From positions 1 through 7,316 of the forward strand of contig JAGQGA010000266.1 in NCBI GenBank assembly GCA_020432595.1: a stretch of DNA of 7,316 nt. The letters are read 5' to 3'. This DNA comes from Anaerolineales bacterium. Lineage in GTDB: Bacteria > Chloroflexota > Anaerolineae > Promineifilales > Promineifilaceae. Every line of letters begins with the position of its first letter. Position 1 is the first letter of the stretch. The notes under the pieces are model-generated. The model ran no database searches. It was not told the DNA's origin and saw only the letters and a list, made by a program, of their open reading frames with translations. Made by a program: the position numbers and the translations under genes. Below are positions 1-5,280 of this stretch, in pieces.

Positions 1-417
1 GCCGGCCGGGTGGCGCTGCTACTGTTTGGGTTAGCGGCAATTTGGTTGTTATGGCGAGGGCTAAACGGCCGTTCGCCCCTCCCCGCCACCGCCGACATCT
101 TCCTCGCCTACACCCTCCAGGCACTCAACTTTCGCATCTGGTACACTACCTGGCCCTTTCCCTTTCTCATCCTCGATGCCGCCCAACACCCCACTCCCAC
201 CAACCGCTACAGGCTGCGCGTCGGCTTTTGGCTGCTGCTCACCGCCCAGCTATCCGTCCTCATTCACAGCCACCTCCGGCTTGATGTGCTTGGCGGCAGC
301 CATCTGTGGGGGCACCTCATCGCCATTCCCTTCACCTTCCTGCTACCATTCGCCCTGGCTCGCCAGCCAAAAGCCCACGCCAAGCCGCAAAGACGCAAAG
401 AAAGTACCGAATCTTAG
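1..417 (+). CDS. C-terminal part of a multi-pass membrane protein, possibly a GT-C type glycosyltransferase (partial)
   Basis: The reading frame is open from the first base of the window, so this is the 3' end of a longer gene; the GTG at position 10 is an internal codon, not a convincing start. The visible 138 residues are strongly hydrophobic, with about four membrane segments: one at the very start (rich in L, A and W), one around the aromatic run NFRIWYTTWPFPFLIL, one in RVGFWLLLTAQLSVLI, and one in LIAIPFTFLLPFALA. An aromatic W-Y-x-x-W-P stretch inside a late membrane segment resembles the C-terminal part of polyprenol-phosphate-sugar-dependent glycosyltransferases (DUF2029/GT87-like), which would make this a cell-envelope enzyme, but no catalytic motif is visible and that family assignment is only a guess. 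The last dozen or so residues are basic and polar (AKPQRRKESTES) and are encoded by an intergenic repeat of the CCGCAAAGACGCAAAG type, so the original C-terminus may have been replaced. There is a TAG stop at 415-417. Confidence 0.6.
   Translation, partial: AGRVALLLFGLAAIWLLWRGLNGRSPLPATADIFLAYTLQALNFRIWYTTWPFPFLILDAAQHPTPTNRYRLRVGFWLLLTAQLSVLIHSHLRLDVLGGSHLWGHLIAIPFTFLLPFALARQPKAHAKPQRRKESTES
385..400. repeat. CGCAAAG-type repeat unit inside the 3' end of the membrane gene
   Basis: The sequence CCGCAAAGACGCAAAG is visible here, and its first eight bases (CCGCAAAG) recur at 444-451 inside the following inverted-repeat element. From general knowledge, GCAAAGACGCAAAG-like tracts are a widespread intergenic repeat class in Chloroflexota, cyanobacteria and other bacteria, and they often create false protein tails such as QRRKE. 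Here the unit lies within the coding frame, which supports repeat intrusion into the gene end. Confidence 0.6.
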
Positions 418-418
418 A

Positions 419-543
419 TTCTGTTGACTTTTCAGAATTTGAACCGCAAAGTATGCAGAGGGCGCAGAGAAAGAAAAGAAATCTCTGCGATCTTTGCGCC
501 CTCTGCGGTGAAATCTGCTTCTTTTTGCCCAATGTCAACAGAA
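419..543. repeat. 125-bp element with perfect 10-bp terminal inverted repeats and a nested imperfect hairpin
   Basis: The outer arms are TTCTGTTGAC at 419-428 and its exact reverse complement GTCAACAGAA at 534-543. Inside them is a second, imperfect inverted repeat with 28-base arms, 443-470 and 482-509 (21 of 28 positions complementary, some of the rest G-T wobbles), around an 11-base A-rich loop (471-481). The arms read as tandem GCAGAGGGCGCAGAG / GCAAAG-like units. The element has no open frame that looks like a protein; the short frames across it give the low-complexity LCDLCALCG type peptide typical of this repeat class. I see no transposase and no clear target-site duplication on the flanks. 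It could be a small non-autonomous mobile element, a REP/MITE-like palindrome, or a structured RNA or terminator for the upstream gene. Confidence 0.6.
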
Positions 544-592
544 CCTAGCCGGCTTCGCCCAAAATTCAGCAGCAAATGATTCACATACACCT

Positions 593-627
593 ATTCTCAA
601 TTCCCCATTCTCCATTCCCAATTCCCA
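593..627 (+). repeat. Five tandem 7-bp repeats (ATTCYCM) just upstream of recJ
   Basis: Five heptamers follow each other without a gap: ATTCTCA, ATTCCCC, ATTCTCC, ATTCCCA, ATTCCCA. They end 23 bases before the recJ start. A reading frame running through them would add 25 residues to RecJ (beginning at an ATG at 576), but those residues are repeat-encoded and not part of the RecJ fold. In design the array resembles the heptanucleotide short tandem repeats (STRR) described from cyanobacteria. A similar array with 7-base phase, in the opposite orientation, lies upstream of hisE. Confidence 0.75.
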
Positions 628-643
628 CCCCCCGTGCTATAAC
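615..643 (+). promoter_or_regulatory. Probable recJ promoter; transcript may be leaderless
   Basis: A -10 like box TATAAC is at 638-643. The heptamer array places TTCCCA (4 of 6 matches to TTGACA) at 615-620, which gives a 17-base spacer. Transcription would begin about 6-8 bases after the -10 box, at or next to the recJ ATG (651). There is no Shine-Dalgarno sequence between the box and the ATG, in keeping with a leaderless message. The -35 match is weak, so confidence is moderate. Confidence 0.45.
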
Positions 644-650
644 AGACCCC

Positions 651-2399
651 ATGAAACGACCTGATGAACTACGCGAAAACAGATGGCAAGTGGCACCGCC
701 AGCCCCTGCCCCAGCGAACCAAACCCTGGTAGCCGTCCACCCCATCCTGCGGCAAATTCTTTACAATCGCGGCCTTGCCGATGCCGCCCACATTCAAGCC
801 TTTTTGGAAGGCCACTACCTACCCAGTACCGACCCCTTTTTGCTGCTGGACATGGACAAAGCCGTTGCCCGCATCCAACAGGCTATCGAGCAAGACGAAA
901 CCATTGTCGTCTATGGCGATTTTGATGCCGACGGCGTAACCTCCACGGTGCTGTTAACCGAAGCACTCCGCAAGCTGGGGGTAGACCGCCGCAAAGCCCA
1001 GCCCTACATCCCTGACCGCGTTGATGAAGGGTATGGCCTCAATGTGGAAGCACTTAGCAAAATCCGCGAGGAAATTGGCGCGACACTGTGTATCACCGTG
1101 GACTGCGGCATTCGCTCGGTAAACGAAGTGGCGCACGCCATGGGCATTGGGCTAGACATGATTGTGACCGACCACCACAGCCTAGGGCCTGAACTGCCTC
1201 CGGCACTGGCCGTGATTAACCCCAAACGGCCGTTATCTCCCTACCCCGAAATCATGCTGGCAGGCGTTGGCATCGCCTTTAAGCTCGCCCAGGCGCTGCG
1301 CCAGGCCATGCCCGACCGCGCCACTTATCAAGACGAAGAACTGCTCGACCTCGTTGCCATTGGCACCGTGGCTGACCTGGCTCCGCTGCTAGGGGAAAAC
1401 CGGCAGTTGGTCACACGTGGGTTAGCTGTACTCAACAAGGCCAAACGCCCCGGCGTACGCGCCTTGGCGCAGGTGTCGGGCGTCACCATCGGCAGCCTGA
1501 CCGCCGAATCCATTGGCTTTGGGCTGGGGCCGCGCATCAACGCCGCCGGCCGTCTAACCCATGCCTATGATGCCGCCAAACTGCTGGCCGTCAACAACGA
1601 CCTCGACGCTCGCCGTCTGGCGCATGAACTCAACGAACTCAACAAACAGCGTCGTCAGCTAACGGCCGATTTGGGGCAAAAAGCCGAGGGGATGGTCAAC
1701 CCCGATGCCCCCATCCTCATTGCCGCCGACGACAGCTTTCTTTCGGGCGTGGTGGGGCTGGTTGCCAGCCGCCTGGCCGAGAAAAATTATCGGCCGGCCA
1801 TCATCATTGAAAAAGGCGAGAGAGAAAGCCGAGGTTCCTGCCGTTCGATTCCCGAATTTCACATTACCGAAGCACTCGATGAGCTAACCAAGCTGCTAGT
1901 ACGCCACGGCGGCCACGCTCAGGCCGCTGGGTTCACTGTCCGCAACAAGGATTTGCCCACTTTTATTGAGCGCATGGAAGCTCTGGCAACCGCCCGCCTG
2001 GCCGACCAGGATTTACGCCCTACGCTAACGGCCGATGTGGAAATTGGGCTGCGGCACATTGACTGGGCACTGTATGAAAGTTTGCAGGCACTTGAGCCAA
2101 CTGGCTACGCAAACCCTGCCCCGGTATTTCTCAGCCGCTTTGTGGAGGTGATTAGCCACCGCACCGTTGGCCACGACAACGCCCATCTGCAACTGCGGCT
2201 GATGGACGGGGGACAGCAAGATCGCGCCCCGCAAATTTTTGCCGCCATTGCTTTCCGCCAGGGAAGCTGGGCCACGGCCTTGCCGCGCTACATTGACATT
2301 ATCTATTCGATTGGGGTAAATGAGTGGCGCGGGCAAAAAAGTTTGCAGTTGATGGTGCAGGATATTCGGCCAGCCGAAATGCCGCTATTTGCCACGTAA
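651..2399 (+). CDS. recJ: Single-stranded-DNA-specific 5'-3' exonuclease RecJ
   Basis: This 582-residue protein is close to the usual RecJ length (577 in E. coli). RecJ degrades single-stranded DNA 5' to 3' with Mn/Mg and acts in RecF-pathway recombination, mismatch repair and base excision repair in the cytoplasm. The DHH phosphoesterase domain shows DFDADG (D90, D92, D94), YIPDRVDEGYGLN (119-131), the ITVDCG motif with D151, and the name-giving D174-H175-H176; LLDLVAIGTVADL (231-243) and GPRINAAGRL (293-302) follow. The DHHA1 domain has GVVGLVASRL (366-375), GSCRSIPEF (395-403) and RHGGHAQAAGF (418-428). The C-terminal OB-like part (from about 458) includes LEPTGYANPAPVF, a variant of the usual LEPFGxGNPxPxF. 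All metal-binding positions I can place are intact. I chose ATG 651 rather than the in-frame ATG at 576 because the extra 25 residues are encoded by tandem heptamers and because a -10 box sits directly before 651. No terminator is seen after the TAA, so read-through into the epimerase gene 146 bases downstream is possible. Confidence 0.95.
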   Translation: MKRPDELRENRWQVAPPAPAPANQTLVAVHPILRQILYNRGLADAAHIQAFLEGHYLPSTDPFLLLDMDKAVARIQQAIEQDETIVVYGDFDADGVTSTVLLTEALRKLGVDRRKAQPYIPDRVDEGYGLNVEALSKIREEIGATLCITVDCGIRSVNEVAHAMGIGLDMIVTDHHSLGPELPPALAVINPKRPLSPYPEIMLAGVGIAFKLAQALRQAMPDRATYQDEELLDLVAIGTVADLAPLLGENRQLVTRGLAVLNKAKRPGVRALAQVSGVTIGSLTAESIGFGLGPRINAAGRLTHAYDAAKLLAVNNDLDARRLAHELNELNKQRRQLTADLGQKAEGMVNPDAPILIAADDSFLSGVVGLVASRLAEKNYRPAIIIEKGERESRGSCRSIPEFHITEALDELTKLLVRHGGHAQAAGFTVRNKDLPTFIERMEALATARLADQDLRPTLTADVEIGLRHIDWALYESLQALEPTGYANPAPVFLSRFVEVISHRTVGHDNAHLQLRLMDGGQQDRAPQIFAAIAFRQGSWATALPRYIDIIYSIGVNEWRGQKSLQLMVQDIRPAEMPLFAT

Positions 2400-2427
2400 T
2401 CGGAATCGTAAGTCTGCTGTGCTATGG

Positions 2428-2526
2428 TTTGCACCGACTTTTCGTGGGGACAACGAAACAATCAATCTTTGCACCGAACTGTGGCAAATGAGCCGCAAAA
2501 CGGCCGTTTTCCCCGTCTATCGGTGC
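2428..2526. repeat. Three copies of GCACCGA in the recJ-epimerase gap (two direct, one inverted)
   Basis: TTTGCACCGA occurs at 2428-2437 and again at 2468-2477, exactly 40 bases apart. The core GCACCGA also occurs inverted at 2520-2526, shortly before the ribosome binding site of the epimerase gene. A weak extended -10 like sequence (TG-C-TATGGT, 2420-2428) abuts the first copy. The arrangement could be an operator for a regulator of the epimerase gene; the sequence alone does not show that. Confidence 0.35.
2497..2510. repeat. 14-bp palindrome AAAACGGCCGTTTT, the intergenic copy of the dispersed decamer
   Basis: This is the only complete copy of the AACGGCCGTT decamer in the window that lies outside a gene, and it is extended by two A/T base pairs on each side. 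It sits 24 bases before the AGGAG of the epimerase gene. As RNA it would give only a stem without a loop and no T-tract follows, so I do not read it as a terminator. Confidence 0.8.
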
Positions 2527-2533
2527 CACCTTC

Positions 2534-2538
2534 AGGAG
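2534..2538 (+). promoter_or_regulatory. Ribosome binding site of the epimerase gene
   Basis: AGGAG lies 7 bases before the ATG at 2546, an ideal Shine-Dalgarno placement. It fixes the start and contrasts with recJ and hisE, which have none. Confidence 0.85.
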
Positions 2539-2545
2539 AATCATC

Positions 2546-3499
2546 ATGAAAGTATTAGTAACAGGAGCCGCCGGGTTTATTGGCAGCCACGTCGCCGGGC
2601 AATTGCTGGCGCGGGGTGATGAGGTCATAGGGCTTGACAATTTCAACGACTACTATGACCCAGCGCGAAAACGCGCCAATGAAGCCCGGCTATCGGCTCA
2701 TCCCAACTTCCGCATGGTAGAGGAAGACATTCGCAACCGGGAGCGGATGTTCCAGCTTTTTGCTGACGAACGGTTTGATGCCGTGGCGCATTTGGCGGCC
2801 ATGGCCGGGGTACGTAACGCTGTGAAATATCCAGCACTGTACGTGGAAGTGGATTTGAACGGCACGCAGCATTTGATGGATGCAGCCCTGGCGGCGGGTG
2901 GGCTAGGCAATTTTGTCTTTGCCTCCACCTCATCGGTCTATGGCAACACCAAGCAAATTCCGTTTGTTGAAACCGACCCCTGCGACCGTCCCCTACAGCC
3001 GTATGCGGCGGCGAAGCGGGCGGCAGAGATGTTGGGCTACAGCTATCATCATTTGTTTGACATGAATTTCACCGTCGTGCGTTTCTTCACCGTCTATGGG
3101 CCAAACGGCCGTCCCGACATGATGGCCTATTTGCTGGCTGAAAGCGTGAGCAACGGGCTGCAAATTCCGCTTTACGATGGCGGCAACATGTACCGCGACT
3201 GGACCTTTGTGGATGATATTGCCGATGGCGTGGTGCGGGCCATAGATCGGCCATTGGGGTATGAAATTATCAACCTGGGACGGGGCGAACCGACCCTGCT
3301 AAAAGATTTTGTAGAAATGATTGAGACATTGGGCGGGCGGAAAGCCAATGTCATTCACAAGCCCAAGCTGGCAGCCGATTTTTCCCGCAACGAGGCCGAC
3401 ATCAGCAAAGCGCGGCGGCTGTTGGGCTACAACCCCCAGGTTTCGGTACCAGAAGGGGTGCGCCGCTTTTGGGAGTGGTATGTTCGCAAAGATGAATAG
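2546..3499 (+). CDS. NAD(P)-dependent nucleotide-sugar epimerase, UDP-glucuronate 4-epimerase-like
   Basis: This 317-residue protein is an extended short-chain dehydrogenase of normal family length. The Rossmann motif GAAGFIGSH (G7, G10, G13) binds the dinucleotide, D31 closes the second strand, and the run LDNFNDYYDPARKRAN (30-45) is the signature of UDP-glucuronate epimerases and related GDP/UDP-sugar enzymes. HLAAMAGVR (82-90), the catalytic region STSSVYG (127-133) and the pair Y153-xxx-K157 are all present. FFTVYGPNGRPDM (180-192) and RDWTFVDD (217-224) form the sugar-nucleotide binding part. The enzyme probably inverts C4 of UDP-glucuronate to give UDP-galacturonate for polysaccharide or envelope glycan synthesis; other UDP-sugar epimerases of the same branch (WbpP-like) remain possible. 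AGGAG 7 bases upstream supports the start. The gene may be transcribed with recJ or from a weak promoter in the gap, and it ends directly before a palindromic repeat and a terminator. It contains a variant decamer (ACGGCCGT, 3105-3112), read as N-G-R. Confidence 0.88.
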   Translation: MKVLVTGAAGFIGSHVAGQLLARGDEVIGLDNFNDYYDPARKRANEARLSAHPNFRMVEEDIRNRERMFQLFADERFDAVAHLAAMAGVRNAVKYPALYVEVDLNGTQHLMDAALAAGGLGNFVFASTSSVYGNTKQIPFVETDPCDRPLQPYAAAKRAAEMLGYSYHHLFDMNFTVVRFFTVYGPNGRPDMMAYLLAESVSNGLQIPLYDGGNMYRDWTFVDDIADGVVRAIDRPLGYEIINLGRGEPTLLKDFVEMIETLGGRKANVIHKPKLAADFSRNEADISKARRLLGYNPQVSVPEGVRRFWEWYVRKDE

Positions 3500-3525
3500 G
3501 TAGACACGCAAAATTTTGCGTCTAC
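3500..3525. repeat. Palindromic repeat directly after the epimerase stop codon
   Basis: A perfect 16-bp palindrome, ACGCAAAATTTTGCGT (3506-3521), is flanked by GTAGA (3500-3504) and TCTAC (3521-3525), so the RNA can pair as GTAGAC with GTCTAC around GCAAAATTTTGC, leaving a two-base bulge. From general knowledge, GTAGAGACGCAAAATTTTGCGTCTCTAC-like palindromes are a common intergenic repeat of cyanobacteria and Chloroflexota. It starts at the base after the TAG stop. Confidence 0.7.
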
Positions 3526-3532
3526 ACGTCAG

Positions 3533-3562
3533 AAAGAGGGGAGCGTGGCTCCCCTCTTTTTT
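3533..3562 (+). terminator. Strong rho-independent terminator after the epimerase gene
   Basis: A perfect 12-bp stem (AAAGAGGGGAGC, 3533-3544, with GCTCCCCTCTTT, 3548-3559), a three-base GTG loop and a run of six T (3557-3562) make a classic intrinsic terminator. It separates the recJ/epimerase unit from the rnd promoter that begins a few bases further on. Confidence 0.92.
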
Positions 3563-3578
3563 GTTGCCACCCCCATTA

Positions 3579-3587
3579 TGGTATAAT
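3579..3587 (+). promoter_or_regulatory. Extended -10 promoter of the rnd-hisE unit
   Basis: TGGTATAAT is a perfect extended -10 element (TG-n-TATAAT). The upstream bases belong to the terminator T-tract and give no good -35 hexamer (the best is TTGTTG at 3561-3566, with a short 15-base spacer), which fits promoters that rely on the TG extension. Transcription would start near 3594, leaving a leader of about 150 nt before rnd. Confidence 0.75.
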
Positions 3588-3641
3588 CAGGCAAAATTTG
3601 GTTTACCTCCCGACGTATCAGGTAACAATGTTGTAGGGTTT

Positions 3642-3746
3642 ATGCGATTCGTGATTGTCTCTGAAAAATTGTGCTGCCATTTTGTGGCGGCTGTGTTCTC
3701 CCCCAAAAATCAGTTTGTAAAACAACCATTTGGAGTGCTGCCATGA
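3642..3746 (+). other. Possible 34-codon leader ORF overlapping the rnd start (ATGA)
   Basis: An ATG at 3642 opens a frame for 34 residues, MRFVIVSEKLCCHFVAAVFS and onward to QPFGVLP, and its TGA (3744-3746) overlaps the rnd ATG (3743-3745) as ATGA. This arrangement is typical of translational coupling. An AGGG lies only 3 bases before the ATG, closer than usual. The peptide resembles nothing I know, and the overlap may be chance. Confidence 0.2.
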
Positions 3747-3806
3747 AGCTGCCTCCATTTGAACTTGTGACCAGTGCCGAAAGTTTGGCACTCTGTTTGG
3801 CAGCAC
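3671..3806 (+). promoter_or_regulatory. Repeated GTGCTGCCA in the rnd leader with a complementary copy inside the gene
   Basis: GTGCTGCCA is present at 3671-3679 and again at 3735-3743, where it joins the ribosome binding site to the first base of the start codon. The reverse complement TGGCAGCAC is at 3798-3806, inside the first codons of rnd. In RNA, the copy at the start codon can pair over 10 bp with 3798-3807, which would hide the initiation region, and the leader copy (9 bp) could compete for the same partner. The pairing is visible in the sequence; a regulatory role is inference. Confidence 0.25.
3732..3735 (+). promoter_or_regulatory. Ribosome binding site of rnd
   Basis: GGAG stands 7 bases before the ATG at 3743 and decides this start over the in-frame GTG at 3671, which has no Shine-Dalgarno sequence before it. 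Confidence 0.8.
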
Positions 3807-4882
3807 TGCATGGCGAGCCGCTCTTGGCAATTGACCTGGAGGCCAACAGCATGTTTGCCTACCGCGAACGTGTTTGCCTGATTCAAATTTCGACGCCGAC
3901 GCAGGATTTTATTATTGACCCGGTGGAGCCGCTGGATTTGGAGCCACTGGGGCACATTTTAGCTAACCCAGCAGTGCAGAAAGTGTTTCACGCTGCTGAG
4001 TATGATTTGATTTTGCTGAAGCGGGAGTATGATTGGGAACTTCATAACCTGTTTGACACCATGTGGGCCAGCCGCATTTTGGGGTATCAGCGGTATGGGC
4101 TGGCGAATATGTTGGAACAGCTTTATGGGGTCAAGTTAGATAAGCGGTTTCAGAAGTCGGATTGGTGCAAACGGCCGTTAACCCCTGCCCAACTCCAATA
4201 CGCCCAGCTTGACACCCATTACCTGCTGCAACTGCGCCATGATCTGCACCAGCAGCTTGCCCAGGCTGGGCTTCTGGAAGAAGCGGCCGAAACCTTTACC
4301 CAGCAATCCCGCATTGAGCTAAATGACCAGCCGTTTGACCCCGACAACTTTTGGAACCTGCACGGTGCCCGTGACCTGACGCGCCGCCAGCAAGCGATAT
4401 TGAAAGAGTTGTTTGTCTACCGGGAGCAGGTGGCACAGCGTACCAACTTGCCATTGTTCAAGGTGCTGTCTGACCGCACGCTGGTAGAACTGGCGCAACT
4501 AGCCCCTAACGGGCTGGCGCAGCTAAGCGGCGTACATGGCATGAGCAATGGGCAAATTCGCCGTCGGGGTGCCAAAATTTTGCAGGCGGTGCAGCGCGGC
4601 CAAGTGGCACCTTTACCCACCCGCCCACGCCACAACCACAAACGAACACCGGATGCGGTGCTGAATCGGTATGAAAAGCTACACAATTGGCGTAAGGAAA
4701 CGGCCGTTTCTCGCGGTGTCGAATCCGATGTCATTCTTAGTCGGCAGGCACTCTGGGACATTGCCGGTGGCAACCCCAGCAACATAACCGCCCTGTCCAA
4801 AATCAAATCCATTGGCGAATGGCGCTGCCAAACGTATGGCGAAGAAATTCTGGCAGTGTTGCAGCAGCTTCGCAGCCAGTAA
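3743..4882 (+). CDS. rnd: Ribonuclease D (3'-5' exoribonuclease, DEDDy type, two HRDC domains)
   Basis: This 379-residue protein matches the E. coli RNase D length (375). RNase D trims the 3' ends of tRNA precursors and other small structured RNAs in the cytoplasm with two metal ions. The exonuclease domain (about 1-190) has Exo I AIDLEANSM with D31 and E33, Exo II FHAAEYDL with D88, and Exo III YAQLD with Y153 and D157, so all five DEDDy positions are present. SDWCKRPLTPAQLQYAQLD is the typical RNase D stretch before Exo III. A first HRDC domain runs from about 211 to 289 and a second, more divergent one from about 303 to 378 (ALWDIAGGNPSNITALSKI is recognisable); both contact RNA. They are joined by a basic linker (about 292-302). 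The gene has its own extended -10 promoter and a long leader, and hisE follows 65 bases after the stop, probably in the same transcript. Two complete AACGGCCGTT decamers lie in the gene (4170-4179 read as K-R-P-L, 4699-4708 as E-T-A-V). Confidence 0.95.
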   Translation: MKLPPFELVTSAESLALCLAALHGEPLLAIDLEANSMFAYRERVCLIQISTPTQDFIIDPVEPLDLEPLGHILANPAVQKVFHAAEYDLILLKREYDWELHNLFDTMWASRILGYQRYGLANMLEQLYGVKLDKRFQKSDWCKRPLTPAQLQYAQLDTHYLLQLRHDLHQQLAQAGLLEEAAETFTQQSRIELNDQPFDPDNFWNLHGARDLTRRQQAILKELFVYREQVAQRTNLPLFKVLSDRTLVELAQLAPNGLAQLSGVHGMSNGQIRRRGAKILQAVQRGQVAPLPTRPRHNHKRTPDAVLNRYEKLHNWRKETAVSRGVESDVILSRQALWDIAGGNPSNITALSKIKSIGEWRCQTYGEEILAVLQQLRSQ

Positions 4883-4891
4883 AGGTCAATT

Positions 4892-4920
4892 GGGAGCTTG
4901 GAGAATAGAGATTGGAGACA
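4892..4920 (-). repeat. GGAGAAT-type heptamer repeat between rnd and hisE
   Basis: Three heptamers in phase, GGAGAAT, AGAGATT and GGAGACA (4900-4920), are preceded by a related GGGAGCTT. They correspond to the reverse complement of the ATTCYCM heptamers before recJ. GGGAGC (4892-4897) can pair with GCTCCC (4925-4930), giving a weak stem with a loop of 27 bases and no T-tract after it. A TTG at 4912 in frame with hisE lies inside the repeat and is probably not used. Confidence 0.55.
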
Positions 4921-4947
4921 AAAGGCTCCCAGTCTCACCAAAACAAT

Positions 4948-5232
4948 ATGTCTGATTTTCTGCAACAATTAGAAGCGATTTTGCAAGATCGCAAAGCCAA
5001 CCCTTCACCTAATTCATACACTACCCAGCTTTTAACACAAGGTGAGGATGAAATTGTCAAAAAAATTGGAGAAGAAGCGGTGGAGGTCGTTGTCGCGGTA
5101 AAAGGGCAAGGACACCAGCGGGTTATTGAGGAATCGGCTGACCTTGTTTACCATTTGCTAGTGCTGCTGGTACAGCAAGGGCTTAGCTGGAGCGATATTT
5201 TAGCCGAATTGGAACGGCGGCATAAACGGTAA
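4948..5232 (+). CDS. hisE: Phosphoribosyl-ATP pyrophosphohydrolase HisE
   Basis: This 94-residue protein has the usual length of a stand-alone HisE. It hydrolyses phosphoribosyl-ATP to phosphoribosyl-AMP and pyrophosphate, the second step of histidine synthesis, in the cytoplasm. The all-alpha MazG-like fold shows SYT (23-25), KKIGEEAVEV (38-47) with the metal-binding acidic residues, EESADLVYHLLVLL (61-74) with a second acidic set, and a C-terminal ELERRHKR, which resembles the end of E. coli HisIE. I chose ATG 4948 because the family begins here; an in-frame TTG at 4912 would add 12 repeat-encoded residues. No Shine-Dalgarno sequence stands before ATG 4948, so initiation may depend on translation of rnd upstream. 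No other his gene is in the window and HisI is not fused to it, so the pathway genes must be scattered. It is convergent with the kinase gene, 48 bases away, with no clear terminator between them. Confidence 0.93.
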   Translation: MSDFLQQLEAILQDRKANPSPNSYTTQLLTQGEDEIVKKIGEEAVEVVVAVKGQGHQRVIEESADLVYHLLVLLVQQGLSWSDILAELERRHKR

Positions 5233-5280
5233 CGGGTTTCAGAAGGCGAATCTCTAATTCTTGCCCATTTTGGCAGCAGG

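Noticed and set aside
306..548. Short frames on both strands across 306-548 giving LCDLCALCGE- and FLCALCILCG-like peptides
   Set aside because: These are translations of the GCAAAG/GCAGAG repeat element, a known source of false proteins.
576..650. Longer RecJ beginning at ATG 576
   Set aside because: The extra 25 residues are encoded by the heptamer array and the promoter region, are proline-rich and unrelated to RecJ; the ATG at 651 matches the family start.
1833..1859. GSCRSIPEF instead of GSGRS in the RecJ DHHA1 motif, and LEPTGYANP in place of LEPFGxGNP
   Set aside because: The arginine, serine and all metal-binding residues are kept; these are ordinary family variation and not evidence of an inactive enzyme.
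2497..2510. AAAACGGCCGTTTT as a terminator for recJ
   Set aside because: It is a loopless palindrome without a following T-run, and it is explained by the dispersed decamer.
3671..3742. RNase D beginning at GTG 3671
   Set aside because: There is no ribosome binding site before it, the added residues do not resemble RNase D, and ATG 3743 has GGAG at ideal distance.
4417..4968. A 183-codon open frame on the minus strand opposite rnd and the hisE start
   Set aside because: It lies antisense to the clear HRDC region of RNase D, has a cysteine- and serine-rich composition without any domain, and has no ribosome binding site; it is a shadow of the real gene.
5233..5280. A terminator between the convergent hisE and kinase-TPR genes
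   Set aside because: Only a 4-bp stem (TGCC/GGCA) around CATTTT is visible, with no T-tract on either strand; too weak to call.
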